From an uncultured Eubacteriales bacterium (GTDB lineage: Bacteria > Bacillota > Clostridia > Peptostreptococcales > Anaerovoracaceae), in NCBI GenBank assembly GCA_902795135.1, contig CADBJW010000023.1:1-42336 (forward strand): 42,336 bases of DNA, read 5' to 3'. Below the pieces are notes generated by a model. That model had not been told where the DNA came from, did not search any database, and saw only the letters and a program-made list of their open reading frames with translations. The translations under genes and the position numbers were made by a program. Shown one piece after another: positions 8,610 through 15,833 of the stretch. The number at the start of each line of letters is the position of its first letter. The stretch's first letter is position 1.

Positions 8610-9452
8610 ATGAGAGAATTGAATGTAGCGGAAATCACAAAAGCCGTTAAAACCTTGTATATCAATGCAAACTACCACCTCGGGGAGGATGTGAAACGGT
8701 GCATCCACCAGTGTGGCGCACGGGAACGTGACGAACTTGCCAGCAGTGTCTTTGAAACCATCGAACACAATATCGCCGTTGCGGAAGAAGGCGTGTTCCC
8801 GATTTGTCAGGATACGGGCATGGCCTGTGTGTTTTTGGAAATCGGACAAGACGTCCATCTGGTTGGGGGAAATCTCAAAGATGCGGTCAACGAAGGTGTG
8901 CGGCAGGGCTGCAAAGAAGGGTATCTTCGCAGAACCATTGTGGAAGACCCGTTCCGGAGAAAGAATACCGAAGACAGTACGCCGGCGGACATTAACATTG
9001 ACATCGTTTCCGGGGAGCAGGTAAAAGTAATCGTCGCTCCCAAAGGCTTTGGGTCCGAAAACATGAGCCAGATCCGAATGCTGACGCCGGGTGCGGGAGT
9101 AAAAGGCGCCGAAGAGGCGATCCTTGATATTTGCAGGCAGGCTGGCGGCAATCCATGTCCGCCCATGGTTGTTGGCGTAGGAATCGGCGGCAATTTCAAT
9201 AAGGCTGCGTTGATGGCGAAGAAGGCGCTGCTGAGGCCCATCGGAACCCATCATGAAGATGCATTTTATGCAGAGATGGAGGAGCGGCTTTTGGAACAAA
9301 TCAACGACTTGAACATCGGTCCGCAAGGGTTTGGCGGGAAGACAACGGCACTGGCTGTCCATATTTTGGCGGCACCGACACATATTGCAGGCCTACCGGT
9401 TGCAGTCAATATCAATTGTCACGTCAGCCGGCATGGGGAGATTCTATTATGA
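8610..9452 (+). CDS. Class I fumarate hydratase-type lyase, alpha subunit
   Basis: This is the alpha (N-terminal) subunit of a two-subunit, oxygen-sensitive [4Fe-4S] hydro-lyase that interconverts fumarate and malate. Tartrate dehydratases (TtdA) share the fold and cannot be excluded. The 280-residue protein has the three cysteines expected to hold the cluster: Cys66 in PICQDTG, Cys183 in NPCPPM and Cys270 in NINCHVSRH. GIGGNFNKAA is the usual conserved block. AAAGGAAA precedes the ATG. The stop overlaps the beta-subunit start (ATGA), which implies coupled 1:1 synthesis. The location right after argH, which produces fumarate, favours fumarase. Confidence 0.9.
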   Translation: MRELNVAEITKAVKTLYINANYHLGEDVKRCIHQCGARERDELASSVFETIEHNIAVAEEGVFPICQDTGMACVFLEIGQDVHLVGGNLKDAVNEGVRQGCKEGYLRRTIVEDPFRRKNTEDSTPADINIDIVSGEQVKVIVAPKGFGSENMSQIRMLTPGAGVKGAEEAILDICRQAGGNPCPPMVVGVGIGGNFNKAALMAKKALLRPIGTHHEDAFYAEMEERLLEQINDLNIGPQGFGGKTTALAVHILAAPTHIAGLPVAVNINCHVSRHGEILL

Positions 9453-9976
9453 AGCACATACTTACAGAACCATACACAAAAGAAAAAATAGCAGCTTTTA
9501 GAACGGGAGATACGGTTCTCATTACCGGAACGATTTACGCGGCCCGGGATGCGGCCCACAAGCGGCTGGAAGAGATGATCGAAAATGGACAGATGCTTCC
9601 TTTGGATCTGCAAAATGCGATTCTTTACTATGCGGGGCCAACGCCGGCACGGCCGGGCTATCCCATCGGGTCTGCCGGCCCGACGACCAGCGGCCGCATG
9701 GATCCATATACGCCGCTTTTATTGGAACAGGGTGTTTTGGCAACCATTGGCAAGGGACCAAGAAACAAAGAGGTCATCGAAGCGATCAAAAAGCAGGAGG
9801 CCGTTTATCTGGCGGCCATCGGCGGAGCTGCAGCCGTCATTGCCCAATGTGTTGAAACGGCAGAGGTCGTTGCCTTTGAAGAACTGGGAACCGAAGCCAT
9901 CCGCAAGCTTACGGTGAGAGAACTGCCGGTGGTGGTCGCCATCGACCGATCGGGGAAAAGTATCTACGAAAAATAG
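9449..9976 (+). CDS. Class I fumarate hydratase-type lyase, beta subunit
   Basis: This is the C-terminal, substrate-binding partner of the preceding subunit (175 residues, beginning MKHILTEPYT). The family blocks GPTPARPGYPIGSAGPTTSGRM and IGKGPRNKE are present, as is the AAIGGAAA loop. The ATG at 9449 overlaps the alpha stop codon by 4 nt. The open frame extends 33 nt further upstream inside the alpha gene without a ribosome binding site. The enzyme may run in the reductive direction (malate to fumarate) in an anaerobe, but the sequence does not show direction. Confidence 0.9.
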   Translation: MKHILTEPYTKEKIAAFRTGDTVLITGTIYAARDAAHKRLEEMIENGQMLPLDLQNAILYYAGPTPARPGYPIGSAGPTTSGRMDPYTPLLLEQGVLATIGKGPRNKEVIEAIKKQEAVYLAAIGGAAAVIAQCVETAEVVAFEELGTEAIRKLTVRELPVVVAIDRSGKSIYEK

Positions 9977-10008
9977 CAGTTCCTCTCTATGAAAAACAGA
10001 GGTTCCTG

Positions 10009-10017
10009 TGATATAAT
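10009..10017 (+). promoter_or_regulatory. Extended -10 promoter before hypA
   Basis: TGATATAAT is a TGn-extended perfect -10 box 40 bp before the hypA ATG. There is no good -35 box. A small hairpin, CCTCT (9982-9986) with AGAGG (9998-10002), lies just upstream but lacks a T-run, so it is not a clear terminator. Confidence 0.6.
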
Positions 10018-10056
10018 CGCTTTATGTTGTAATGGACGGAGACCGGGAGGCTGATT

Positions 10057-10407
10057 ATGCATGAAACATCACTGATCGACTATGCTTTGAATGCGGTTGA
10101 GGCTAGGGCATCTCAGATGGGAATACAGGAAGTTGCAGAAGTCGGTCTGGTCGTCGGCAAGGCAAAGGCCATACCGGGACTGCTTGAACGAGCCTTTCAG
10201 ATCATCCGAGTGAAACACCCCAGGTGCAAGGAGGCAGTTCTGCATCTAGATATGAGAGAAATCCGGATGCAATGCAGCTCATGTGGAATGGAGTACGAAG
10301 TGGAAGACCTGATGGGCGATGATCGGTGTCCTGGCTGCGGAAGCTGTGACTGCCGAATGGTTGGCGGGAATGAATTGTTGGTCGAATATTTTATTCCCCG
10401 TGAATGA
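10057..10407 (+). CDS. hypA: Hydrogenase/urease nickel incorporation protein HypA
   Basis: HypA is a nickel-binding metallochaperone that, with HypB, inserts nickel into [NiFe] hydrogenase (or urease). The 116-residue length is typical. The N-terminal Met-His-Glu that coordinates nickel is present (MHETSL). The structural zinc site is Cys73, Cys76, Cys91 and Cys94. Two extra cysteines (97, 99) follow the second pair. No hypB, other hyp gene or hydrogenase lies nearby, so it is an orphan here, cotranscribed with a thioesterase and methionine genes. GGGAGG precedes the ATG. Confidence 0.93.
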   Translation: MHETSLIDYALNAVEARASQMGIQEVAEVGLVVGKAKAIPGLLERAFQIIRVKHPRCKEAVLHLDMREIRMQCSSCGMEYEVEDLMGDDRCPGCGSCDCRMVGGNELLVEYFIPRE

Positions 10408-10437
10408 TAAGCTTTTCTCGAAAGGGAGGAACGATAA

Positions 10438-10914
10438 ATGACGAACAAAAATAAAGAAATAGATTTTGAAGAAAACGTACAGAAAATCGTAAACGAAATC
10501 AAGGGATATGGTTTTGGTATGCTGAACGACATGATCGATCCGCAATTTGTGGATTGTGATCCTGAACGGATGTCATGTCGTGTGAGATATAAGAAATTCA
10601 AATGGGAAGACAATGGACGCGGCGAGGTACACGGTGGTGTGATTTCAGCTATGATGGATACAACCATGGGAATCAACGCCATCGCTCTGACAGCGGACAG
10701 CGTTTCTACTGCTGACATGACAATCAGCTTTCTCAGGCCTTTTACAGGCAAATCCTTCATCGTTGAATCGGAGGCGGTACAAGTCGGAAGCAGGGTGATC
10801 CGGCTTATGGCAAAGGCCTATGATGAGGAAACGGGAAAATGTCTGGCCATGTCCACTGGCAGCTTCATGAAAGTTGATTACGAGCACGCACAAGGAAAAC
10901 AGCTCGGCGTATAA
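10438..10914 (+). CDS. PaaI-type hotdog-fold thioesterase
   Basis: This 158-residue single hotdog domain resembles PaaI/YdiI-type acyl-CoA thioesterases. The HGG motif at 65-67 and a downstream acidic residue (Asp74 in SAMMDTTMG) match the helix that binds and hydrolyses the thioester. The strand TADMTISFLRPFTG is also characteristic. A GGGAGG motif lies 8 nt before the ATG. It sits 30 bp after hypA and 17 bp before metY with no terminator on either side, so all are probably one transcript. The acyl substrate cannot be read from the sequence. Confidence 0.85.
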   Translation: MTNKNKEIDFEENVQKIVNEIKGYGFGMLNDMIDPQFVDCDPERMSCRVRYKKFKWEDNGRGEVHGGVISAMMDTTMGINAIALTADSVSTADMTISFLRPFTGKSFIVESEAVQVGSRVIRLMAKAYDEETGKCLAMSTGSFMKVDYEHAQGKQLGV

Positions 10915-10931
10915 CGGAAGGAGAATACACG

Positions 10932-12224
10932 ATGAAAAACAAAGGATTTGAAACAAGATGTGTACACGGCGCATACAAGGCAGAAAGCGCGCAGCCTCAG
11001 AATCTGCCAATCATACAGAGCACAACTTACCGCTACTATAACGCAGCGGACGTTGCAGAGCTTTTTGATCTCGACAGCCCGAATCCGATGTATGCCAGAC
11101 TGGGAAGTCCGACCGTCGATAAACTGGAGCAGAAGATGGCGCTTCTCGAATACGGGACTGCAGGAATGGCTACCTCATCCGGACAGTCCGCAAATCTGAT
11201 TGCCATCCTGAACATAGCCGAGCAGGGAGATCACATCCTGAGCGGCACCAACATTTACGGCGGCACATACAATCTCTTTAACGTGACACTCAGAAAGCTT
11301 GGCATCGACGTAGAATTCTTCGACCAGGACATTTCCGCCGAAGAGATCGCTGCAAAGGCAAGACCGAACACCAAGGCACTCTTTGGAGAGACTCTGGGAA
11401 ATCCTGCACTGAGTGTTTTGGATCTTGAAAAGTTTGCAAAAGCTGCAGAAATGATGGGTGTTCCGTTTATCGTGGATAATACGCTGGCGACACCGGCTCT
11501 GTGCAGACCAATCGAATATGGCGCAAATATCGTTACTCATTCGACTACGAAATTCGCAGATGGACATGGAACGAGCATTGGCGGATGCGTTATTGAAGAC
11601 GGCAAATTTGACTGGACGATCAAAGATGCAGAAGGCAATCTGAAGTTCCCAAGCATGGCGGCACCGGATGAAAGCTATCACGGTCTGAACTTCTATGAGA
11701 AGTTTGGGGAAGCTGCCTTTTGTACGAGACTGAAGGCTGTTCTGGTTCGTGACCTTGGCTGCACCATGTCACCGATGAACGCTTACCTGACCCATCAGGG
11801 ACTGCAGACACTGGATGTCAGAATGGAACGCCACGTTAAGAACGCAAAGGCCGTTGCAGAATTCCTGTCCAATCACCCGAAGGTTGACTGGATCGTTTAT
11901 CCGGGACTTCCGGGGGACAAGTATTATGATCTTGCCCAGAAGTATATGCCAAAGGGCGCCAGCGCAGTCATGAGCTTTGGCGTCAAAGGCGGCAGAGAAG
12001 CGGGAGAAAAGCTTTTGGATAATCTGGAACTGGCCAGCATCGTCGTACACGTTGGTGACATCCACACCAGTGTGCTGCATCCGGCAAGTACGACCCACAG
12101 ACAGCTTTCCGAAGAAGCACAGCGCGCAGCCGGAATCGATCCGGGTCTGATCCGGTTGTCCGTTGGACTGGAAACCGTAGAAGACATTATTGCAGATTTC
12201 GATCAGGCACTTGCAAAGATCTAG
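10932..12224 (+). CDS. metY: O-acetylhomoserine sulfhydrylase
   Basis: MetY is a PLP enzyme of the Cys/Met-metabolism family that makes homocysteine from O-acetylhomoserine and sulfide. The 430-residue length fits the sulfhydrylase branch, longer than cystathionine synthases of about 380. The PLP lysine is Lys207 in HSTTKFADGHG, and the ring-stacking/aspartate region is VDNTLATP (Asp182). The C-terminal SVGLE block is present. GGAAGGAG precedes the ATG. The next gene makes its acyl-homoserine substrate. I see no S-box or T-box leader immediately upstream, so control would act at the operon promoter. Confidence 0.95.
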   Translation: MKNKGFETRCVHGAYKAESAQPQNLPIIQSTTYRYYNAADVAELFDLDSPNPMYARLGSPTVDKLEQKMALLEYGTAGMATSSGQSANLIAILNIAEQGDHILSGTNIYGGTYNLFNVTLRKLGIDVEFFDQDISAEEIAAKARPNTKALFGETLGNPALSVLDLEKFAKAAEMMGVPFIVDNTLATPALCRPIEYGANIVTHSTTKFADGHGTSIGGCVIEDGKFDWTIKDAEGNLKFPSMAAPDESYHGLNFYEKFGEAAFCTRLKAVLVRDLGCTMSPMNAYLTHQGLQTLDVRMERHVKNAKAVAEFLSNHPKVDWIVYPGLPGDKYYDLAQKYMPKGASAVMSFGVKGGREAGEKLLDNLELASIVVHVGDIHTSVLHPASTTHRQLSEEAQRAAGIDPGLIRLSVGLETVEDIIADFDQALAKI

Positions 12225-12249
12225 TGCGATCAATAAACGAGAGGACATT

Positions 12250-13206
12250 ATGCCATTAATTATACCTGACACATTACCTGCTGCAGGAACCCTGCAGCAG
12301 GAGAACATATTTACGATGACACAGGCGAGAGCGACGAAACAGGACATTCGTCCGTTGAAAGTTGTTATCGTCAATTTGATGCCGACAAAAATCGACACAG
12401 AAACCCAGCTTGCCAGAGTGTTGGCAAACAGCCCCCTGCAGGTGGAGATGACGCTGGTTACCATGGACAGCCACGAATCGACCCACGTCAGCAGGGATCA
12501 CATGATTTCCTTCTACAAAACCATTGATGAAATCAAAGACGATTACTTTGATGGGATGATCCTGACCGGTGCTCCCATCGAGCAGATGCCTTTTGAGGAG
12601 GTAGACTACTGGCCGGAACTGTGTGAGATTTTTGAGTTTGCCAAGACCCACGTTTACAGCAACATGTTCATTTGCTGGGGAGCACAGGCGGCCCTCTATT
12701 ACTATTACGGCATTCCGAAATACCAGCTGGACGAGAAAGTGTTCGGCGTTTTTGAGCAGAAAGTCATTCGTCCGCACAATCCATTGGTGCGCGGATTTGA
12801 CGAGATTTTTTATGCGCCCCATTCGAGACACACAGAAGTGCTCCGCAAAGACATCGAGCGCCACAAGGAACTGCGGATTCTGGCGGAATCACCAAAAATC
12901 GGGCCGCATATCATATCCACAGAAAACGGCAGACAGATTTTCATCCTCGGCCATCAGGAATACGACAAGGCCACGCTGGCCCATGAATATTTCCGTGATG
13001 TCAACAAAGGCCTTCCAATTGCCGTTCCGGAAAATTACTTTAAGAACGATGATCCGGAAGAAGAAATTCTGTTCCGGTGGAGAAGTCATGCGAATCTGCT
13101 GTTCTCCAACTGGCTGAATTACTATCTGTATCAGGCAACGCCGTACAATCTGGACGACCTGAGAGATGGCAAAGAAGATGCCTGGAGAGAGGCTTTTGTA
13201 GACTAG
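12250..13206 (+). CDS. metA: Homoserine O-acetyltransferase, MetA family
   Basis: MetA acylates homoserine in methionine synthesis. The true start is the ATG at 12250 (MPLIIPDTLPA). The open frame runs 60 nt further upstream into metY but lacks a ribosome binding site there. Numbered from this start, the catalytic residues fall on the canonical positions: Cys142 in ICWGAQAA, and His235 and Glu237 in GHQEYD. Position 111 is Glu (GAPIEQ). In this family Glu111 selects acetyl-CoA whereas Gly111 selects succinyl-CoA, so despite the family name this should be a transacetylase. That fits the neighbouring O-acetylhomoserine enzyme MetY. The length of 318 residues is slightly above typical. Confidence 0.95.
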   Translation: MPLIIPDTLPAAGTLQQENIFTMTQARATKQDIRPLKVVIVNLMPTKIDTETQLARVLANSPLQVEMTLVTMDSHESTHVSRDHMISFYKTIDEIKDDYFDGMILTGAPIEQMPFEEVDYWPELCEIFEFAKTHVYSNMFICWGAQAALYYYYGIPKYQLDEKVFGVFEQKVIRPHNPLVRGFDEIFYAPHSRHTEVLRKDIERHKELRILAESPKIGPHIISTENGRQIFILGHQEYDKATLAHEYFRDVNKGLPIAVPENYFKNDDPEEEILFRWRSHANLLFSNWLNYYLYQATPYNLDDLRDGKEDAWREAFVD

Positions 13207-13223
13207 AGACGGGTGGCAATGAA

Positions 13224-13871
13224 ATGAGTAAAATGCACTTTGCGCCCGGGGCGCTGGTGAATCCGGTACCGGTCGTCATGGTAAGCTGCGGAGGAAACGC
13301 AGACCGGGATGAAAAACCAAATATCATAACCATTGCATGGACGGGGACGATCAATTCCAACCCGCCCATGACTTATATCTCCGTAAGAAAGGAACGGTAT
13401 TCTCATCACATCCTCGAGGAAACCGGCGAATTCGTCATCAATCTGGTCAGCGAAGATTTGGCCTTTGCCGCTGATTGGTGCGGTGTCAAATCGGGCAGGG
13501 ATTTCGATAAATTCGAGGAGCAAAAGCTTACGCCGCTTCCAGCGAAAGAGGTTTCTTGTCCAATCATCGGGGAATCCCCAATGAACATCGAATGCAAGGT
13601 TAAGGAAATCAAAGAGTTAGGATCTCACGACATGTTCATTGCGGAGATCGTCAGCGTGTCGGCGGATGAACACATCGTCGACGAAAAAGGCGCCATCCGG
13701 CTGGACAAAGCAGGGCTGGTCGCCTACAACCATGGTCATTACTATGGACTAAAACGGGAAGAACTGGGACGGTTCGGCTATTCGGTCATGAAACCGAAGA
13801 CGCGGAAGCGATACGAGAAGGCCAAGCGGGCCGCCCAGCGAAATCGAACACGCAATAAACGTACGAAATAG
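13224..13871 (+). CDS. Flavin reductase-like FMN-binding protein
   Basis: This protein of about 215 residues has the split-barrel FMN-binding fold of the flavin reductase-like/DIM6-NTAB family. Typical blocks are NIITIAWTGTINSNPPMTYISVR and the GEFVINL segment. The start is the ATG at 13224 after GGGTGG, 17 bp downstream of metA. The frame is open further upstream only because it overlaps metA. The last 25 residues are strongly basic (Lys/Arg), an unusual tail for the family. The location at the end of the met operon suggests a redox role there, but the substrate is unknown. Confidence 0.85.
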   Translation: MSKMHFAPGALVNPVPVVMVSCGGNADRDEKPNIITIAWTGTINSNPPMTYISVRKERYSHHILEETGEFVINLVSEDLAFAADWCGVKSGRDFDKFEEQKLTPLPAKEVSCPIIGESPMNIECKVKEIKELGSHDMFIAEIVSVSADEHIVDEKGAIRLDKAGLVAYNHGHYYGLKREELGRFGYSVMKPKTRKRYEKAKRAAQRNRTRNKRTK

Positions 13872-13889
13872 CCAAATCAAAGAATTACA

Positions 13890-13926
13890 GGCCGTTGCAT
13901 GAACAATTCATGGAGCGACCTTTTTT
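13890..13926 (+). terminator. Terminator of the hypA-met operon
   Basis: A 14-bp imperfect stem (13890-13903 with 13907-13920, loop CAA) is followed by six T residues. It lies 18 bp after the flavin-reductase stop. Confidence 0.85.
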
Positions 13927-13976
13927 ATTTCCTGCGGGAGCGCATGGTGACTTCACGCATGTCCTCGTAGCAGTAC

Positions 13977-14280
13977 GTGTCAGTTCCTCTGCTCTTTGCT
14001 ATTTTCGAGTATGATCATTGAGAAGAGGGCCAGCGGGGCAGTGCCAGCGCGATTCCGCAGGAGCTGCTACGATCACCGGCGATACGAGCAAAGAGAATAG
14101 AAAAACTCCATCGACTGTTTGAGGGACGAAGTTCCGAGTTTCGATGGAGTTCTACTCTCTGTGAGTGAGCCGTCGTGATCGTCAGCGACGAGGACGACGC
14201 GCGGACACTGATCCGCTGGCCCTTGCCCTAAATAATCAAGTTCTTGAAATGTGTCAAAAAGAACCGTCCCTTTTGACACA
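13977..14280. repeat. Palindromic ~305-bp repeat, copy C
   Basis: This copy has the same orientation as copy B. Concentric stems are visible: GGGCCAGCGG (from about 14026) with CCGCTGGCCC (about 14212-14222), ACGATCAC with GTGATCGT, and a central AACTCCATCGA/TCGATGGAGTT stem near 14106-14153. Copies A and B have CGCCACC and its complement in that central stem. The right end contains TGTGTCAAAA...TTTTGACACA (14250-14280), itself a perfect 10-bp palindrome, which ends exactly where the lemA stop codon begins. The left end is eroded (GTGTCAGTTCC at about 13978). Confidence 0.8.
14250..14280 (-). terminator. Repeat-derived hairpin abutting lemA stop
   Basis: TGTGTCAAAA and TTTTGACACA pair perfectly around AGAACCGTCCC. 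The hairpin is directly adjacent to the lemA stop (14281-14283, complement) and could terminate lemA, although no long U-tract follows on that strand. Confidence 0.4.
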
Positions 14281-14835
14281 TTAGAATTCTACTTTTACGT
14301 TTTCCCGCTCTGCGGCGCTTGCCACTTCGAACATTGGACGCTTGCCAAAGTGGAAGATGGTTGCGATGATATTGCTCGGGAAGGATTCGACTTTTGTATT
14401 CAGCTCCCGAACCGTTGCGTTGTAGTATTTCCTGCTGTTGGCAATGTCGTTTTCGATATCGTTCAGCTGTCTGCTCAGCTGCAGGAACTGCTGGTCTGCC
14501 TTCAGGTCCGGATAGGCCTCTGCCGTTGCGATTAGTCGTCCGAGTCCTGCGCCCAGTTCTTTATTGGCTGCAATCTTTTCTTCCTGACTCATGGCTTCGT
14601 AAGACTGCTTTCTCATGCTCGTCACCGATTCGAGGGTTGCTTTTTCATGCTCTGCATAGCCTTTGACCGTATTGACCAGATTCGGGATCAGATCCCATCT
14701 TTTCTTCAGGTAGACATCCATGGTCGCAAATGCCTCATCGATTTTGTTTCGCATTTTGATGAAACTGTTGTAACCGGTAATGGCATAAAGAACCAGCAGG
14801 ATACCAATTATGATAAAAACAATTAGAACCTTCAT
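14281..14835 (-). CDS. LemA family protein
   Basis: This 184-residue LemA-family membrane protein has one N-terminal membrane segment (about residues 3-21) followed by the family block YNSFIKMRNKIDEAFATMDVYLKKRWDLIPNLV and a helical bundle. LemA proteins are widespread. The molecular role is unclear; some act beside YgcG-like or protease partners. No such partner is adjacent here. GGAGG lies 8 nt before the ATG. The coding end touches repeat copy C. Confidence 0.93.
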   Translation of the reverse strand: MKVLIVFIIIGILLVLYAITGYNSFIKMRNKIDEAFATMDVYLKKRWDLIPNLVNTVKGYAEHEKATLESVTSMRKQSYEAMSQEEKIAANKELGAGLGRLIATAEAYPDLKADQQFLQLSRQLNDIENDIANSRKYYNATVRELNTKVESFPSNIIATIFHFGKRPMFEVASAAERENVKVEF

Positions 14836-14855
14836 GTTGTACCTCCTTTTTCTAC

Positions 14856-14884
14856 ATTTTACAAGATAAGACTCTTTCGAGCAA
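14856..14884 (-). promoter_or_regulatory. lemA promoter
   Basis: On the complement, TTGCTC (14884-14879), a 17-bp spacer and TAAAAT (14861-14856) precede lemA by about 20 bp. It is back-to-back with the rightward promoter. Confidence 0.6.
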
Positions 14885-14897
14885 TAAAATATTATTG

Positions 14898-14903
14898 TAT
14901 AAT
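14898..14903 (+). promoter_or_regulatory. -10 box of the rightward transcript
   Basis: A perfect TATAAT lies about 30 bp before the small membrane ORF. A possible -35 (TTTCGA, 14875-14880) at 17 bp spacing is weak and overlaps the -35 region of the divergent lemA promoter. Confidence 0.5.
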
Positions 14904-14934
14904 CTTATAAGAAAAGCAAAGGAGAATGGGCTCA

Positions 14935-15009
14935 ATGGAACTTATCATTGCCGGTATATTGATCGTGGGAATGGTTGCTGTATACATCCACGATAAAAAG
15001 AATAAATAG
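14935..15009 (+). CDS. Small single-pass membrane peptide (24 aa)
   Basis: This short ORF encodes 24 residues, MELIIAGILIVGMVAVYIHD then KKNK. It is one hydrophobic helix with a short basic tail, as in other bacterial small membrane proteins. AAAGGAG (14918-14924) lies 10 nt upstream of the ATG at 14935. An in-frame ATG at 14926 is too close to that site. A near-perfect -10 box precedes it. Its stop is two bases before the ATG of the EcsC-family gene, so it may be a genuine coupled cistron or a leader ORF. No homologue is recalled. Confidence 0.5.
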   Translation: MELIIAGILIVGMVAVYIHDKKNK

Positions 15010-15011
15010 AA

Positions 15012-15806
15012 ATGGTGGAGAACATCGTGACAGACAAGCGGCAGGAAGCTTTTGAAAAAGAACTGAGTTACATACGGAAATGTGAACGACAGCTCCAAAA
15101 GGAAGCGATGAAAGGGGATATGCCTTGGAAAAAGGCCATCGAAAAGAAAATCCCCGCCACTGTTCACAGAAGTCTTCGTGCGGCCTTTACCACGGCTTTT
15201 GGAATCATATTCGAAAACGGCATCACGGTCATCGAGAAGACCTTCAACAAAGAAGAACTGATGCAGGAATACGCCATGAACAATGTTAATGTGGACGTTT
15301 ATGACACCAGTGAGGAACTGCAAAAGCTGCGGTATGAAGCTGCCAGATCTGACGCCTTTAAGTCCATCGTAACCACACTGGAAGGTGTCGGGCTGGGAGT
15401 ATTCGGCATCGGACTGCCAGACATCGTTCTGTTTATCGGGTACATTCTCAAAGGCATCTACGAGACAGCCTTAAAATACGGCTATGACTACGACAAACCG
15501 GAAGAGAGGTATCTGATATTAAAAATGATGTCTGCAGCCATTCAGAAGCGAAAAGACTGGGTCACTGCAGATATCGAAGTCAACGACATGCTGCAGGCTG
15601 TGGTAATTCCATCCAAGGAAGATATTTCGGAACAAATCGAGATGACGGCCGATGCTTTTTCCATGGATATGCTGGTGATGAAATTCATACAGGGAATTCC
15701 GGTGGTCGGCGCAGTCGGAGGACTGAGCAATCCGTACTACTTTATGAAAATCATGGAATACATCCGATTGAAATACCATAAACGTTATCTTTTAGAAAAA
15801 ATGTAG
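15012..15806 (+). CDS. EcsC family protein
   Basis: This protein of about 264 residues resembles the EcsC domain family. A glycine-rich amphipathic region (residues about 118-150, GVGLGVFGIGLPD) is followed by ALKYGYDYDKPEERYLILKMM, which is the family hallmark. A second small hydrophobic stretch follows near residues 225-240. EcsC is named for a gene beside an ABC transporter in Bacillus, and its biochemical role is unknown. The ATG at 15012 follows the preceding stop by two bases. A GTG at 15027 with GGTGGAG upstream is an equally good start. It is followed by fbp 27 bp downstream, probably in one transcript. Confidence 0.7.
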   Translation: MVENIVTDKRQEAFEKELSYIRKCERQLQKEAMKGDMPWKKAIEKKIPATVHRSLRAAFTTAFGIIFENGITVIEKTFNKEELMQEYAMNNVNVDVYDTSEELQKLRYEAARSDAFKSIVTTLEGVGLGVFGIGLPDIVLFIGYILKGIYETALKYGYDYDKPEERYLILKMMSAAIQKRKDWVTADIEVNDMLQAVVIPSKEDISEQIEMTADAFSMDMLVMKFIQGIPVVGAVGGLSNPYYFMKIMEYIRLKYHKRYLLEKM

Positions 15807-15833
15807 TTGAGCAGTCAATAAGGAGGCATCACT

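Noticed and set aside
10408-10931. S-box (SAM) or T-box leader before the methionine genes
   Set aside because: The gaps before the thioesterase and metY are 30 and 17 bp, too short, and no T-box sequence was found.
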